In this document: positions 41,160-49,903 of the stretch, one piece after another
How positions within the stretch are numbered: the stretch's first letter is position 1
Layout: each line of letters opens with the position of its first letter
DNA from: Cohnella luojiensis
Lineage (GTDB): Bacteria; Bacillota; Bacilli; Paenibacillales; Paenibacillaceae
DNA: 64,000 nt
Direction: 5' to 3'
Assembly (NCBI RefSeq): GCF_004564235.1
Contig: NZ_SOMN01000022.1
Coordinates: forward strand, 1-64,000
Position numbers and translations under genes: made by a program
The notes under the pieces: model-generated
What the model was told of the DNA's origin: nothing
Seen by the model: only the letters and a program-made list of their open reading frames with translations
The model's database searches: none

Positions 41160-41291
41160 TCAAGGTAAATTTTTATTGATCCCGTTTAAGCTCGGCGGAA
41201 ATCGCTGCATCTTACCGATCTGAATTGCCTGCTCTTTGTCTTTAGCCTTCATGTTATTCCGTTGCTCGATTTGACTTTTGTTTTTAGACAT
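41160..41291 (-). CDS. Small protein, 43 residues
   Basis: A short gene on the minus strand with a perfect anti-Shine-Dalgarno match, GGTGAT, five nt before ATG. The product starts MSKNKSQIEQRNNMKAKDKE, is Lys/Gln/Asn-rich, and ends in MQRFPPSLNGINKNLP with no hydrophobic stretch. A hairpin CCCTTCA/TGAAGGG lies just before the ribosome site (41308-41326). I do not recognise it. Composition would suit a small spore or ribosome-associated protein, but that is a guess. Confidence 0.55.
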   Translation of the reverse strand: MSKNKSQIEQRNNMKAKDKEQAIQIGKMQRFPPSLNGINKNLP

Positions 41292-41490
41292 TCGCAATCA
41301 CCCCCTGCCCTTCAGTCATTGAAGGGTTTCTTTGTAGTTTTCCTCTTTCCACTCATTTACAAACCTCTTTTATCGGGCCATAATAAAAAAGAAGACGAAA
41401 ATTAGACTAACCCGCCGACACATTTATGCTGATCACAGGATATTCTGATTGAGGTCGGACATTCGCATTAGAGTAAGGAGCAGCAACGGC

Positions 41491-42237
41491 ATGAGCCAAA
41501 AAATCATGTTTGACCTTGACGATACATTGGTCTATTGCAACAAATATTTTCACTTTATCCTCGATCAATTCGCGGATGAAATGACATCATGGTATACTCC
41601 GGCGGGAATATCCCGTGAGAATATCATGGCGAAACAAACGGAAATCGATATCGCGGGCGTTCAAATTCTCGGCTTTAAGAGCGAACACTTCCCGCAATCG
41701 TTTATAGATACCTATCGTTACTTCCAGAATCTTACCGGACGCGTTGCCTCCCCTTTGGAGGAAGAAAAGTTATGGAAGCTTGGAAATAGCGTCTACGAGC
41801 TTGACGTGGAGCCATATCCTTTAATGGAGGAGACGCTGGATTCTCTAGCAAGCGGCGGCCACGAGCTGCATCTCTACACGGGCGGCGACATGCTCATCCA
41901 GTATCGGAAAATCGAACAAATGAATCTTGAACGTTACTTCCAAAATCGGATATACGTTAGACAGCATAAAAATAAGGACGCATTGGAGCAGATCTTAAGC
42001 GAGGGCCGGTTCGACAGAGCCAATACGTGGATGATCGGCAACTCGGTGAGGACCGATGTTCTCCCTGCTCTTCATTGCGGCATTCATGCCGTATATCTGA
42101 AGCAGAAAGCCGAATGGACCTATAATGTCATCCCCATCGACGCGAAGCCTAGCGGGGCACTCTTGACCTTAACGGCTCTTCCCCAAGTCCCACCCGCGAT
42201 TAGCGACTACTTGATTCAAGTCGGAATGAAAGTGTAG
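41491..42237 (+). CDS. HAD-superfamily hydrolase
   Basis: 248 residues with the HAD motifs MFDLDDTLVYCN (nucleophile Asp and general acid), the second-motif region YTGGD (Thr), a lysine region QHKNKDALEQIL, and motif four MIGNSVRTDVLPAL. The cap insertion between motifs I and II is helical (about 25-115). It is probably a small-molecule phosphatase. Start ATG 41491 has AAGGAG ten nt upstream; the frame is open to 41449 but lacks a site there. It shares a bidirectional terminator with the convergent glucosaminidase gene. Confidence 0.85.
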   Translation: MSQKIMFDLDDTLVYCNKYFHFILDQFADEMTSWYTPAGISRENIMAKQTEIDIAGVQILGFKSEHFPQSFIDTYRYFQNLTGRVASPLEEEKLWKLGNSVYELDVEPYPLMEETLDSLASGGHELHLYTGGDMLIQYRKIEQMNLERYFQNRIYVRQHKNKDALEQILSEGRFDRANTWMIGNSVRTDVLPALHCGIHAVYLKQKAEWTYNVIPIDAKPSGALLTLTALPQVPPAISDYLIQVGMKV

Positions 42238-42260
42238 GGATAATTCCTCTAAAAAAGTTG

Positions 42261-42305
42261 AAAAAAGCCGGGTAATCTGCAGCGGTGCAGTTTACTCGGC
42301 TTTTT
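42261..42305. terminator. Bidirectional terminator
   Basis: AAAAAAGCCG ... CGGCTTTTT with inner arms GTAA/TTAC and CTGCA/TGCAG. It serves the HAD gene on the plus strand, and the minus-strand glucosaminidase gene has its TAA stop inside the stem (42292-42294). Confidence 0.88.
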
Positions 42306-43389
42306 GGGCTGTCTGATCGGGAAGGCTCATTAATTTGTTGAATATTTTTCGAACGCCATCGGACCAAAGCGGATCTTCCGCGTAAGTCTTGTTAAACCAA
42401 CTGAAAGCGTCATGCCCTTCCGGACGGCTATCGGCCAGCTTAACGAGCAACCTTGAAGCTATTCCTACCGAGCCGTGAATATCCGTATTATATTCCATCC
42501 AACTATGACCCACGTTAAACGGATTGTTCGCGATAAGCTTTGCGTCCTTGCCCGTCTTAGGGACGAATCCTTGTTCTTGTCCGGTTATTGCGAACAACAG
42601 CAACGGATGAATGTCGTATTCGCGGGCTGCTTCCACGATAGCGTTAAAATACGGCTCTTCCGCTAACAACGAATCGCGGCTGTTTAAGTATGATTTCAAT
42701 GCCCGGACATCAATCTCCGCATACTTCAACCGCGCGGGCATTCCGATATCGCGTAAAGGCTCGGCAGGCTTAACGACGACCGGAGGAGTGCTCTCTATTT
42801 GGCGTCCCGGGCTCTCCGTATTATTAATAAGGACGGCGAATCCGACTGCCCCCAACACGACAACAAGCAGTAATGCCACTATGGGTATTGAGGCGACTCG
42901 TCTATGAAATAGCTTTAGCGCAATTCCAAACCATCTCGCGACTTTATTCTCATTTATTAAATCATGTTCCGCGCTAGCCGGTAATCCCTGTACCAGAGCT
43001 ACGGAGAAAGGTTTTCTTCTATCTAATCGCGTAGCTAGCTGTTCAGGACTCCATCTTCCCGGAGAACGTTCGTTAATCCAGCTTAGGATAGATCCAAGCG
43101 ACTGTTCTTTCATATTAACATCTTCGATATCCAGTTCCGCGCACAGATCAAGGACGTCATCCGGTTGAATTCCCCTCTGTTCGCCAAGCAGACAGCGAGA
43201 GATCAGCTTATCGATCATTGGACTCTTCATTTCACTCGGAAGGTCGGGCAGCCTTTGCTGCAGAGTTCGGCGGATCGCGTCCGCTACGATCTCCGCTCGG
43301 CGGTGACCAGGGAGCGGCGCATATTTCGTATGCACATACCTTCGAATCGTATGAATATCCGTCGGCGAGAGCAGCGCTGCGCTTTCCAT
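42292..43389 (-). CDS. Membrane-anchored glucosaminidase-like protein
   Basis: 365 residues. Residues 1-165 are a helical cytoplasmic part (tandem helices with DIHTIRRYVHTKYAPLPGHRRAEIVADAIR), then one membrane helix IPIVALLLVVVLGAVGFAVLI (about 170-190), then an external glucosaminidase-type domain (about 215-360) with the catalytic ITGQEQGF, NNPFNVG and a C-terminal WFNKTYAEDPLWSDGVRKIFNKL. This topology, with a cytoplasmic helical domain before a wall-cutting domain, is unusual. It should cut or bind peptidoglycan outside the membrane. GGGAGGAG precedes ATG 43389. Confidence 0.8.
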   Translation of the reverse strand: MESAALLSPTDIHTIRRYVHTKYAPLPGHRRAEIVADAIRRTLQQRLPDLPSEMKSPMIDKLISRCLLGEQRGIQPDDVLDLCAELDIEDVNMKEQSLGSILSWINERSPGRWSPEQLATRLDRRKPFSVALVQGLPASAEHDLINENKVARWFGIALKLFHRRVASIPIVALLLVVVLGAVGFAVLINNTESPGRQIESTPPVVVKPAEPLRDIGMPARLKYAEIDVRALKSYLNSRDSLLAEEPYFNAIVEAAREYDIHPLLLFAITGQEQGFVPKTGKDAKLIANNPFNVGHSWMEYNTDIHGSVGIASRLLVKLADSRPEGHDAFSWFNKTYAEDPLWSDGVRKIFNKLMSLPDQTAQKAE

Positions 43390-43514
43390 GACATCGACTC
43401 CTCCCTGTCATCCGAATACATGCCTCATCAGTTTACCATAGAGGAAAGTTTTGGGGGAAGCCTGTCCTACGAACCAGTACGCAAACGGCAATCGAGGGAA
43501 ATCCGGCATATCCG

Positions 43515-43841
43515 TCATCTCTCGACAGTCGAGGCCGCAGCTATTATAGCCTTGTAGACTTCTTCCGATCGAATGAACGCGTTGATCTGTTCCTTTTCCC
43601 ACTCCGTTAGCTGATATTCGCAATCGCAATCTTCATCCAACGTAACAAGCTGGATCGGGTGCCCCGCATGAGTGCAAATGGCCATGATCGAGAAGTCGAT
43701 CAAATCGAGCGGAAGCGGCGTATCCTCTTCCGTTTCTACCTTTAGGGTCACGTCTACCCATTGCTCGTCCCGTCTCTCCGCTTCGTATTGAAAGTTCTTA
43801 AACCTTAGCTCTTTCCACTCTTCATCACCGTAACGAATCAC
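43515..43841 (-). CDS. Small acidic protein of unknown function
   Basis: 108 residues, acidic. A CDCEY pair of cysteines sits around residue 72, and the block IDFSIMAICTHAGHPIQLVTLDEDCDCEYQLTEWEKEQI is unusual. The start is GTG 43841 with AAAGGAG eight nt upstream; an ATG two bases earlier is followed at once by TGA. No membrane span is present. It lies between the gltD terminator and the glucosaminidase gene, all on the minus strand. Unrecognised. Confidence 0.6.
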   Translation of the reverse strand: MIRYGDEEWKELRFKNFQYEAERRDEQWVDVTLKVETEEDTPLPLDLIDFSIMAICTHAGHPIQLVTLDEDCDCEYQLTEWEKEQINAFIRSEEVYKAIIAAASTVER

Positions 43842-43868
43842 ATCGATAGCTCCTTTCGCATTCGCAAG

Positions 43869-43901
43869 AAAAGGCCGTCCCCGTCTATCGGAACGACCTC
43901 T
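43869..43901 (-). terminator. Terminator of gltD
   Basis: Imperfect stem AGGTCGTTCC/GGGGACGGCCT followed by TTTTCTT on the minus strand, 20 nt after the gltD stop codon. Confidence 0.65.
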
Positions 43902-43920
43902 TCATGGTAAACCAAAATCA

Positions 43921-45411
43921 TTAAGGTAACAACGTGCTTCCCATGAGGAATTTATCGACTTCGCGAGCCGCTTCGCGACCTTCGTTGATCGCCCAGACGA
44001 TCAAGCTTTGGCCGCGTCTCATATCGCCGGCTGCGAACACTTTGTTTACGTTAGTCGTGTATTTGCCGTATGGCGCCTTCACGTTCGTGCGACGATCCGT
44101 TTCCAATCCCAGTTGATCGATGATCGTGCGTTCCGGTCCTTCGAAGCCAACCGCTACGAGTACCAGATCCGCAGGCCATACTTTCTCCGTACCGGGAATT
44201 TCCTCGTAGATCTTGCGGCCCTGCTCGTCCACGTAACGACGGATTTGCACCGTGTGCAATTCCTTCACGTTGCCGTTCTCGTCGCCGACGAATTTCTTCG
44301 TCAGCACGGAGAAGGCGCGAGGATCTTCGCCATACAAGGCTTTCGCTTCTTCGTGCGCGTAATCCAACGTGTACACGTTCGGGTATTCCGGCCAAGGGTT
44401 GTTGATCTGATCGCGCGTCAAAGGCGCTTTGGAATGAGTACCGAATTGCGTAATGCTCTCGCAGCCGTGACGTAATGCGGTTGCCACGCAATCCGTGCCC
44501 GTATCTCCGCCGCCGATAACGATCACGTGTTTCTTGTGTCCGGAAATATAAGTGCCTTCTTGCAGTCCGTTATCCAGATAGCTCTTGATCGTACTGTTCA
44601 AGTAATCCATCGCTTGGTAAATGCCTTTAAGCTCATGGCCTTCAACGTTGCCGATCGGGCGAGCTTTCGTAGCTCCGCCGCACAATACGACGGAATCGAA
44701 TTGCTCCAGCAATTCTTGCGAAGAAATATCTTTGCCGATTTCCGTATTGACGACAAACTGAACGCCTTCTGCCGCGAGAAGATCTACGCGACGTTGCACG
44801 ATATCCTTCTCCAGCTTCATCGAAGGAATACCGTAGGTCAAGAGACCTCCGATACGATCCGCTCTTTCATATACAGTCACCGTATGGCCTGCTTTGTTCA
44901 ATTGAGCGGCAGCTGCGAGTCCGGCAGGGCCAGATCCGACTACGGCTACCTTCTTGCCTGTACGAGTCTTAGGCGGTTGGGGAACGACCCAACCTTCTTC
45001 GAACGCGCGGTCGATAATGGCTTGTTCGATCGTCTTGATCGTTACCGCATCGCCGATCAGGCCGACGGTGCATGAGCCTTCGCAAGGTGCAGGACATACC
45101 CGTCCCGTGAACTCGGGGAAGTTATTCGTCTTGTTCAAACGTTCATAAGCTTCTCTCCAAAGTCCGCGGTAGATCAGGCTGTTCCATTCCGGAATGAGAT
45201 TGTTGATCGGGCAGCCGGATACGCTTCCTCCTAGCTCGATCCCGGTATGACAATAAGGGGTGCCGCAATCCATGCAGCGCGCGCCTTGCGTGCGAAGCTG
45301 CTCTTCGGAGAACATCCGGTGGAATTCATTCCAGTCCTTGATGCGCTCCAACGGATCGCGGTCGCTTGGCAGCTCCCGTTTATATTCCATGAATCCCGTA
45401 GGTGTCGACAT
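43921..45411 (-). CDS. gltD: Glutamate synthase small (beta) subunit
   Basis: 496 residues of the GltD/FAD-NADPH oxidoreductase family. The N-terminal domain has the iron-sulfur cysteines [26 protein letters not shown] and [10 protein letters not shown]. The FAD-binding [13 protein letters not shown] (about 155) and the NADPH-binding [18 protein letters not shown] (about 300) follow, with [21 protein letters not shown] at the end. It supplies NADPH electrons to the GltB subunit for glutamate synthesis. GltB is not in this window, so the pair is split or this is a stand-alone copy. ATG 45411 has GGGGGAA eight nt upstream. Confidence 0.92.
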   Translation of the reverse strand: MSTPTGFMEYKRELPSDRDPLERIKDWNEFHRMFSEEQLRTQGARCMDCGTPYCHTGIELGGSVSGCPINNLIPEWNSLIYRGLWREAYERLNKTNNFPEFTGRVCPAPCEGSCTVGLIGDAVTIKTIEQAIIDRAFEEGWVVPQPPKTRTGKKVAVVGSGPAGLAAAAQLNKAGHTVTVYERADRIGGLLTYGIPSMKLEKDIVQRRVDLLAAEGVQFVVNTEIGKDISSQELLEQFDSVVLCGGATKARPIGNVEGHELKGIYQAMDYLNSTIKSYLDNGLQEGTYISGHKKHVIVIGGGDTGTDCVATALRHGCESITQFGTHSKAPLTRDQINNPWPEYPNVYTLDYAHEEAKALYGEDPRAFSVLTKKFVGDENGNVKELHTVQIRRYVDEQGRKIYEEIPGTEKVWPADLVLVAVGFEGPERTIIDQLGLETDRRTNVKAPYGKYTTNVNKVFAAGDMRRGQSLIVWAINEGREAAREVDKFLMGSTLLP

Positions 45412-45549
45412 CTTCATTTCCCCCATCTGTCTGTATCTTCGTTAGTTCTCTAGTCCGTTAAAGCGCAAACTCGATAAAGCCTGTCGATGATAAAAAATCC
45501 TAACAAAATAACCCGCTTGCCAGAATACATTTTCCGAATATTGTTTGTA

Positions 45550-46041
45550 CTATTTAGCGATTACACGCTCATAAATGCAGAATGCGTGCGGAAGCAGGTT
45601 TTTGTCGTCAAGAATGCCTTCCTCGCGCGAGACCTGTTTCCATTCCTCCCGGTTGAAGCTAGGAAAATAAGCATCTCCTTCGAAAGACTGTTCGATCTCC
45701 GTTAATTGCAGTCGATCCGCTGCCTCTAACGTCTGCGCGTAGATATCCGCACCGCCGATCACCATCAAAGGCTCTCCGGCGAATTTCGTTAGGGCTTCCG
45801 GAATCGTTCTTACTAATATACAGCCTTCGGGCGCTTCCGACAACGATCGCGACAAAATGACGTTCGTCCGATCCTTCAACGGTTGACCTATAGACTCGTA
45901 GGTTTTGCGCCCCATCAATACGGGTTTTCCCAGCGTGTGCTGCTTAAAATATTTCATATCGGCGGGCAAGCGCCAAATTAATTCGTTATTATCGCCTATG
46001 ACTCCGTTCGAAGCCACGGCAGCAATCAAAGTTACGGTCAT
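45550..46041 (-). CDS. folA: Dihydrofolate reductase
   Basis: 163 residues, typical size. Motifs are LIAAVASNGVIGDNNELIWRLPADMKYFKQHT, GRKTYESIG (NADPH), RTNVILSR and the conserved IGGADIYAQTL. It regenerates tetrahydrofolate for thymidylate synthase. ATG 46041 has AGAGGA eight nt upstream; the longer frame is without a site. thyA, its usual neighbour, lies 3.9 kb away on the same strand, separated by four genes of the sigma/cupredoxin cassette. Confidence 0.94.
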   Translation of the reverse strand: MTVTLIAAVASNGVIGDNNELIWRLPADMKYFKQHTLGKPVLMGRKTYESIGQPLKDRTNVILSRSLSEAPEGCILVRTIPEALTKFAGEPLMVIGGADIYAQTLEAADRLQLTEIEQSFEGDAYFPSFNREEWKQVSREEGILDDKNLLPHAFCIYERVIAK

Positions 46042-46142
46042 TTTCGGCTTCCTCTTCCGGTTGGCAATATGCGTTTTAAATATCATACCATACCCTCAAG
46101 TCGCTGCCTACCCGAGCGCGAAAGGTTTACGTTCTGTCAAAT

Positions 46143-46919
46143 TCAAGCATCTCCGGTCGTATCCTGTTTCGAGGATCCGAACATTTTAGGTCCGCGGGGC
46201 GACGTTGACTGATTATCCGGTTCCAGCGTTACGCCGACGGCGTCCATTTCGGGTATTCCTTCCTGCAATGGCAGGGTCATAATACCGATGCCCGACTCGC
46301 CGACCGTGAAAGTTCCAGCGCTAGTTCTTTGCCCATCCTTCAACAGCCACACCTGATAAGCTTCGCCGTCTTTCGTCTGCGGCGTTCCGAATACGTAGAT
46401 GACCAGCTGATCTTGATCTTTCGAACGCACGAGACACGCGACGCCATAAGCGCGCGGACTATCCTCGAACTTGCCGTTGCTTTTCACGGCGCTGAGATGG
46501 AACAAGGTCTCTATGCTATCAGGGGTTTGAGCGGATGATTCCTTCATGGTCGATAACGGTTGCAAATTGCCAAGCAGCCACCCCGACAGGAACACAATCA
46601 ATAAAATAGCGATCCCCATAGCCCTTTTTTTCACATTTCGGAATCGTGGCTTGCGCGGCCCCTTCCCTGCCGCCACCGACGAAAGGGATTCCCTTGCGAC
46701 AATAGAGCCCATGACATCATCCTTCAAATCCGTCGGCAGTTCAATGATCTCCGCATCGTCCGCCAGACGATCCCAAACTTGGTGCCATAGGACCGCTTCC
46801 TCCTGGCATGAAGAACAGGCAACCAGATGCTTCTCGAATCTCTTCCGCTCCATGTCCGAACCCTCGCCCGTTAAATATTCGATTAACCCTTCGCAGGGTG
46901 ACGTTTCCCGGTCGTTCAT
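46143..46919 (-). CDS. Anti-sigma factor with zinc finger and RskA domain
   Basis: 258 residues. A cytoplasmic anti-sigma zinc finger sits at the N-terminus (GLIEYLTGEGSDMERKRFEKHLVACSSCQEE, with the HxxxCxxC ligands at about 28-36). One membrane helix, AMGIAILLIVFLSGWLLGNL, follows near residues 97-116. The external RskA-type beta domain holds YQVWLLKDGQRTSAGTF and GVTLEPDNQSTSPRGP. It begins one base after the sigma-gene stop, so the two are coupled. It should hold the sigma factor inactive until an envelope signal. Last gene of the four-gene cassette. Confidence 0.88.
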   Translation of the reverse strand: MNDRETSPCEGLIEYLTGEGSDMERKRFEKHLVACSSCQEEAVLWHQVWDRLADDAEIIELPTDLKDDVMGSIVARESLSSVAAGKGPRKPRFRNVKKRAMGIAILLIVFLSGWLLGNLQPLSTMKESSAQTPDSIETLFHLSAVKSNGKFEDSPRAYGVACLVRSKDQDQLVIYVFGTPQTKDGEAYQVWLLKDGQRTSAGTFTVGESGIGIMTLPLQEGIPEMDAVGVTLEPDNQSTSPRGPKMFGSSKQDTTGDA

Positions 46920-46920
46920 G

Positions 46921-47490
46921 CTAAAGCTCCCCTCTTAAACCCTGAAGATGCCGCCGAAGCGTCTTAAGCGCTTGATGCAGCCGATTTTTGACCGTGCCGA
47001 CAGGTTCTCCGCCCATCTTCGCGATCTCTTGAAGCGTGTAGCCTTTCCAATACAGTAATTCTATTACTCTTTGTTGTGGCGGACTTAACCGCCTGGAAGC
47101 CGTTGCAATGACCTCCTGCCGGTCATTCCGCATAAGAATCGATTCCGGATCGTCATCGGAAACCGAGTTGCCAGGATTATCTTCCAATTGATCTATAGAA
47201 ACCATGGATTGATGCCTTCTCTCGCGCCTTAAGACATCGATGGATATATTCCTTGTCATGGTAATCAACCAGCTCGAGAATGCGCCTTTACCTGAATCAA
47301 ACTCCGCTTTCGTCGTCCATAAGCGCAAGAAAACAAGCTGCACGACCTCGCGCGCCATCGTCTCGTTCCCGCATACGCGGAAGGCGAAGGAATAGACGAT
47401 TCGCGCGTGCCGGTCGTACAACTGCTCGATCGCGTCTTTGCGTCCATCACGGACTTGTCGTATCAATTCTCCGTCGGACAGATTAGGCAT
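46921..47490 (-). CDS. ECF RNA polymerase sigma factor (SigK-like)
   Basis: 189 residues. Region 2 is DAIEQLYDRHARIVYSFAFRVCGNETMAREVVQLVFLRLW with WLITMTRNISIDVLRRERR, and region 4 is LSPPQQRVIELLYWKGYTLQEIAKMGGEPVGTVKNRLHQALKTLRRHL. This resembles the SigK/RskA-type pairs. ATG 47490 has GAGGAG nine nt upstream; the longer frame is a run-in through the hairpin of the upstream gene. It is followed at once by its anti-sigma factor, and preceded by two cupredoxin-type exported protein genes, which are its likely targets. Confidence 0.88.
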   Translation of the reverse strand: MPNLSDGELIRQVRDGRKDAIEQLYDRHARIVYSFAFRVCGNETMAREVVQLVFLRLWTTKAEFDSGKGAFSSWLITMTRNISIDVLRRERRHQSMVSIDQLEDNPGNSVSDDDPESILMRNDRQEVIATASRRLSPPQQRVIELLYWKGYTLQEIAKMGGEPVGTVKNRLHQALKTLRRHLQGLRGEL

Positions 47491-47510
47491 TGGGGTATAC
47501 TCCTCAAACA

Positions 47511-47538
47511 GGCGGGTGGAGTTATTCCTCCACCCGCC
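47511..47538 (-). terminator. Hairpin between cupredoxin and sigma genes
   Basis: A perfect 11-bp stem GGCGGGTGGAG/CTCCACCCGCC on the minus strand six nt after the cupredoxin stop. No real T-run follows, so it may be an attenuator or RNA-processing site that lets some transcript reach the sigma gene. Confidence 0.6.
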
Positions 47539-47543
47539 TTCGA

Positions 47544-48185
47544 CTATTTGTCTTCTACGATAATCGTTCCGGTCATGCCGGGATGCGGCGCGCAATAATA
47601 AGTGAAGGTCCCCGATTCATCGAATTTCACTTCTTTCGAGACGTCTTTACCGAACAAGCCGGTATCGAATTCATCGCCGTCGGCCGTTGCAGTATGATTG
47701 ACTTTGTCTCTGTTAATGAACGTTACCGTGGTTCCTTTGCTAATCGTCAGCTCGGCCGGAGAAAACGCGAAATCCTTGATCTCGATCACGACTTCTTTGT
47801 CCTCTTTCTCCGGTTCTTCCGATGGCGATTCCGAAGCTTCGCTCTCGCTTGGAGCGGGGCTAGCAGATGGGGAATCGGATTCGGAAGCGCTAGGCTTAGA
47901 TGAAGGTGTATCACCGGAAGGCTCCGTGGACTCGTGCTCGTGAGACGCTGACTCTGACTCGGACGCCGAGGCGTTTGGCGACGGAGATTCGCTCTCCTCC
48001 TCCGCCTCCGAAGGCTCCACGCTTGCTTCAACTAAAGCGGATGGCGCCTCGGTCTCGGAAGCAGAAGCAGAAGCCGTTGGAGAATCCGAAGCGGAAGAAG
48101 GTTCCGATTTACCGCATGCTGCTAAAGCAATCAATATGAAAACGAACATCATCGTGTGTAAAAGTTGCTTGTGTCGGTAACTCAT
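47544..48185 (-). CDS. Cupredoxin-domain lipoprotein
   Basis: 213 residues. A lipoprotein signal with lipobox LAAC (Cys about 24) is followed by a 110-residue linker of Ser, Pro, Glu and Ala, like a wall-spanning stalk. The C-terminal 80 residues are a type I copper domain: EIKDFAFSPAELTISKGTTVTFINRD, the histidine ligand in VNHTATA, and the CAPHPGM loop with Cys, His and Met ligands. It should carry one electron outside the membrane. Its start overlaps the stop of the upstream gene by four nt, so they are made together. Confidence 0.87.
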   Translation of the reverse strand: MSYRHKQLLHTMMFVFILIALAACGKSEPSSASDSPTASASASETEAPSALVEASVEPSEAEEESESPSPNASASESESASHEHESTEPSGDTPSSKPSASESDSPSASPAPSESEASESPSEEPEKEDKEVVIEIKDFAFSPAELTISKGTTVTFINRDKVNHTATADGDEFDTGLFGKDVSKEVKFDESGTFTYYCAPHPGMTGTIIVEDK

Positions 48186-49810
48186 TGGACAATGATCTTC
48201 CCCTTCATGAAGGATTTATGAGGATCGCAATAATAGTCGTACGTGCCGGGTTTATCCAGCTTGATCGTCGCGGATTGCCCCATTTCGAGCAGTTCCGTCT
48301 TGAACGATCCGTCTTCCGCAACCGCATTATGCTTCATTTCGTCCCTATTGATGAATTCGATCGTAGTCCCTGCTTTAACCGTAAGCGTAGGTCCGAACGA
48401 ATAGTCCTTGATCTCGATCGTCACTTTTTCGGCTGCCGGAGCCGGCGTTGTTTTTCCCGCAGTCGTTCCCGTGAAGACAGCCGGGTTCACGACGAACCAT
48501 ACTTCTCCGACCGATTGTCCTTTCAGATCCCCGCGCTTCGCATCCTGGAAGAAATAATAAAGCGGGTAGCCCTTGAACGTAGTCTGCTTCGTTCCGTCCG
48601 TTCTCGTGATTTCTCCGAAGTCCTCTGCCTTCAACCCCTTAGGAATGACGACGGAATCCGCATGAAAGGCTGGCCATTTCGCCAAGCAATCTCCCTCGCA
48701 TACGCTCTTGCCCATAGGGTCTTTGTCAAAATAATACAGGCTAACGCCGGAGCTGTCGACCAAATAATTCCCTAGCTTCGCATCCGTGCCGAGACCGATC
48801 GTATAAAACGGTTGTTTGATAAGGAACCAGACGCTGTTCGCGCCTTCCCCGTTCACGTCTCCCGCTTTTACATCTTTAAGGAAATAATAGAGCGGCCAGC
48901 CTTGGTATGTCAGTTGCTTCGCTCCGTCGGAACGGGTAACCGCGCCAAAATCCTTGGCATCCATTCCTTCCGGAATCACCAACTGTTCGGAGTAAAATAC
49001 CGGCCAATTCGTTAGGCAAGCTCCTTGGCAAGTGCTGAGATCGGCCATGTCCTTGGTAAATAAATAGAGCGCCATGCCCTTTCCGTCCGTCAAATAGGAT
49101 GCACCGTCTGAAGTTTTATGGATATCGATCCTTTGACCGTCCAATAGCTTCCCATTTTCCGCGGAAATTACCTTGCTCTCGATAAGCCCTTGCAATAAGG
49201 TTGTCGTTCCGCCATTAGGCGTCGCCTGAAGCGTCTCCGTCAATGCAATCGCGAGATCGCGGTTTGTAAAAGGCGTTGCATCCGCAGCGCGAAATAGTCC
49301 TTTCTCCGAGGCAAAAGCTAACGAGTCCTTATAAGCGAAGTCCGTTCCTGAGCGATAACCCAACGATTCCAGCATGACCTTATAAAGCTGTTGACTTGTT
49401 ACGGTGGCTGATGGCTCGAAGTTGCCCGTTCCCGTTCCACCCCAACCGTACTCCGGATGGTTTTTGAGATAGGCAAGCACGGGTTGGCTCGCCTTGCCGG
49501 CTTTGGCCGCATCCGCAAAATTAACCATACCGGTGTAGCTAAGCGCTTCTTGTTCCTTGCCGATAAGCCTCAATAGCAGTATAGCCGCCTGAAGCCTAGT
49601 CGTTGTTTTCATTAAGTACGATTCCGTTACGCCTTGGCCGTCTCCCTTAAGGACGCCTAGCTTAGTTACCGCCTCCGCGGCTGTCGTCGCCTGAACGGCA
49701 GGTGCCGCTACTACCGGTGTTGCTTGGTCCTCCGCGATTGCCGCCATTGGCATTAAGGCAAACATCAACGCCAATCCAAACGACACCAACCTTAGACTAC
49801 TTTTATTCAT
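48182..49810 (-). CDS. Exported PF03640-repeat and cupredoxin protein
   Basis: 542 residues. A signal peptide (LVSFGLALMFALMPMAAIAED) is followed by a helical S-layer-homology-like region (about 40-220). Two PF03640 (secreted lipoprotein_15) repeats follow (about 235-450), each with LYLFTKD or LYYFDKD, a cysteine pair CQGACLTNWP or CEGDCLAKWP, and LTYQGWPLYYFLKD or TTFKGYPLYYFFQD. The C-terminus is a cupredoxin domain, EIKDYSFGPTLTVKAGTTIEF with ligands in KHNAVAE and CDPHKSFM. It is probably a surface electron-transfer or heme-type protein. ATG 49810 has AAAGGGG nine nt upstream. First gene of the cassette. Confidence 0.82.
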   Translation of the reverse strand: MNKSSLRLVSFGLALMFALMPMAAIAEDQATPVVAAPAVQATTAAEAVTKLGVLKGDGQGVTESYLMKTTTRLQAAILLLRLIGKEQEALSYTGMVNFADAAKAGKASQPVLAYLKNHPEYGWGGTGTGNFEPSATVTSQQLYKVMLESLGYRSGTDFAYKDSLAFASEKGLFRAADATPFTNRDLAIALTETLQATPNGGTTTLLQGLIESKVISAENGKLLDGQRIDIHKTSDGASYLTDGKGMALYLFTKDMADLSTCQGACLTNWPVFYSEQLVIPEGMDAKDFGAVTRSDGAKQLTYQGWPLYYFLKDVKAGDVNGEGANSVWFLIKQPFYTIGLGTDAKLGNYLVDSSGVSLYYFDKDPMGKSVCEGDCLAKWPAFHADSVVIPKGLKAEDFGEITRTDGTKQTTFKGYPLYYFFQDAKRGDLKGQSVGEVWFVVNPAVFTGTTAGKTTPAPAAEKVTIEIKDYSFGPTLTVKAGTTIEFINRDEMKHNAVAEDGSFKTELLEMGQSATIKLDKPGTYDYYCDPHKSFMKGKIIVQ

Positions 49811-49852
49811 CCGCAATCTTTCCCCTTTCCAGAATAGGATCATCATCCTAGC

Positions 49853-49879
49853 TAACGGAAGGATTCGAAATACGGTTTG
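49853..49879 (-). promoter_or_regulatory. Candidate ECF promoter of the cupredoxin cassette
   Basis: CAAACC (49879-49874), 16 bp, CGTTA (49857-49853) on the minus strand, close to the AAC-N16-CGT form of ECF promoters and about 43 nt before the first gene. Weak evidence, but it suits autoregulation by the cassette's own sigma factor. Confidence 0.35.
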
Positions 49880-49903
49880 AACGAAATTTCTCTTTTCGAA
49901 AAT

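Noticed and set aside
44008-44475. 155-codon plus-strand frame
   Set aside because: Antisense shadow of gltD; no ribosome site or family.
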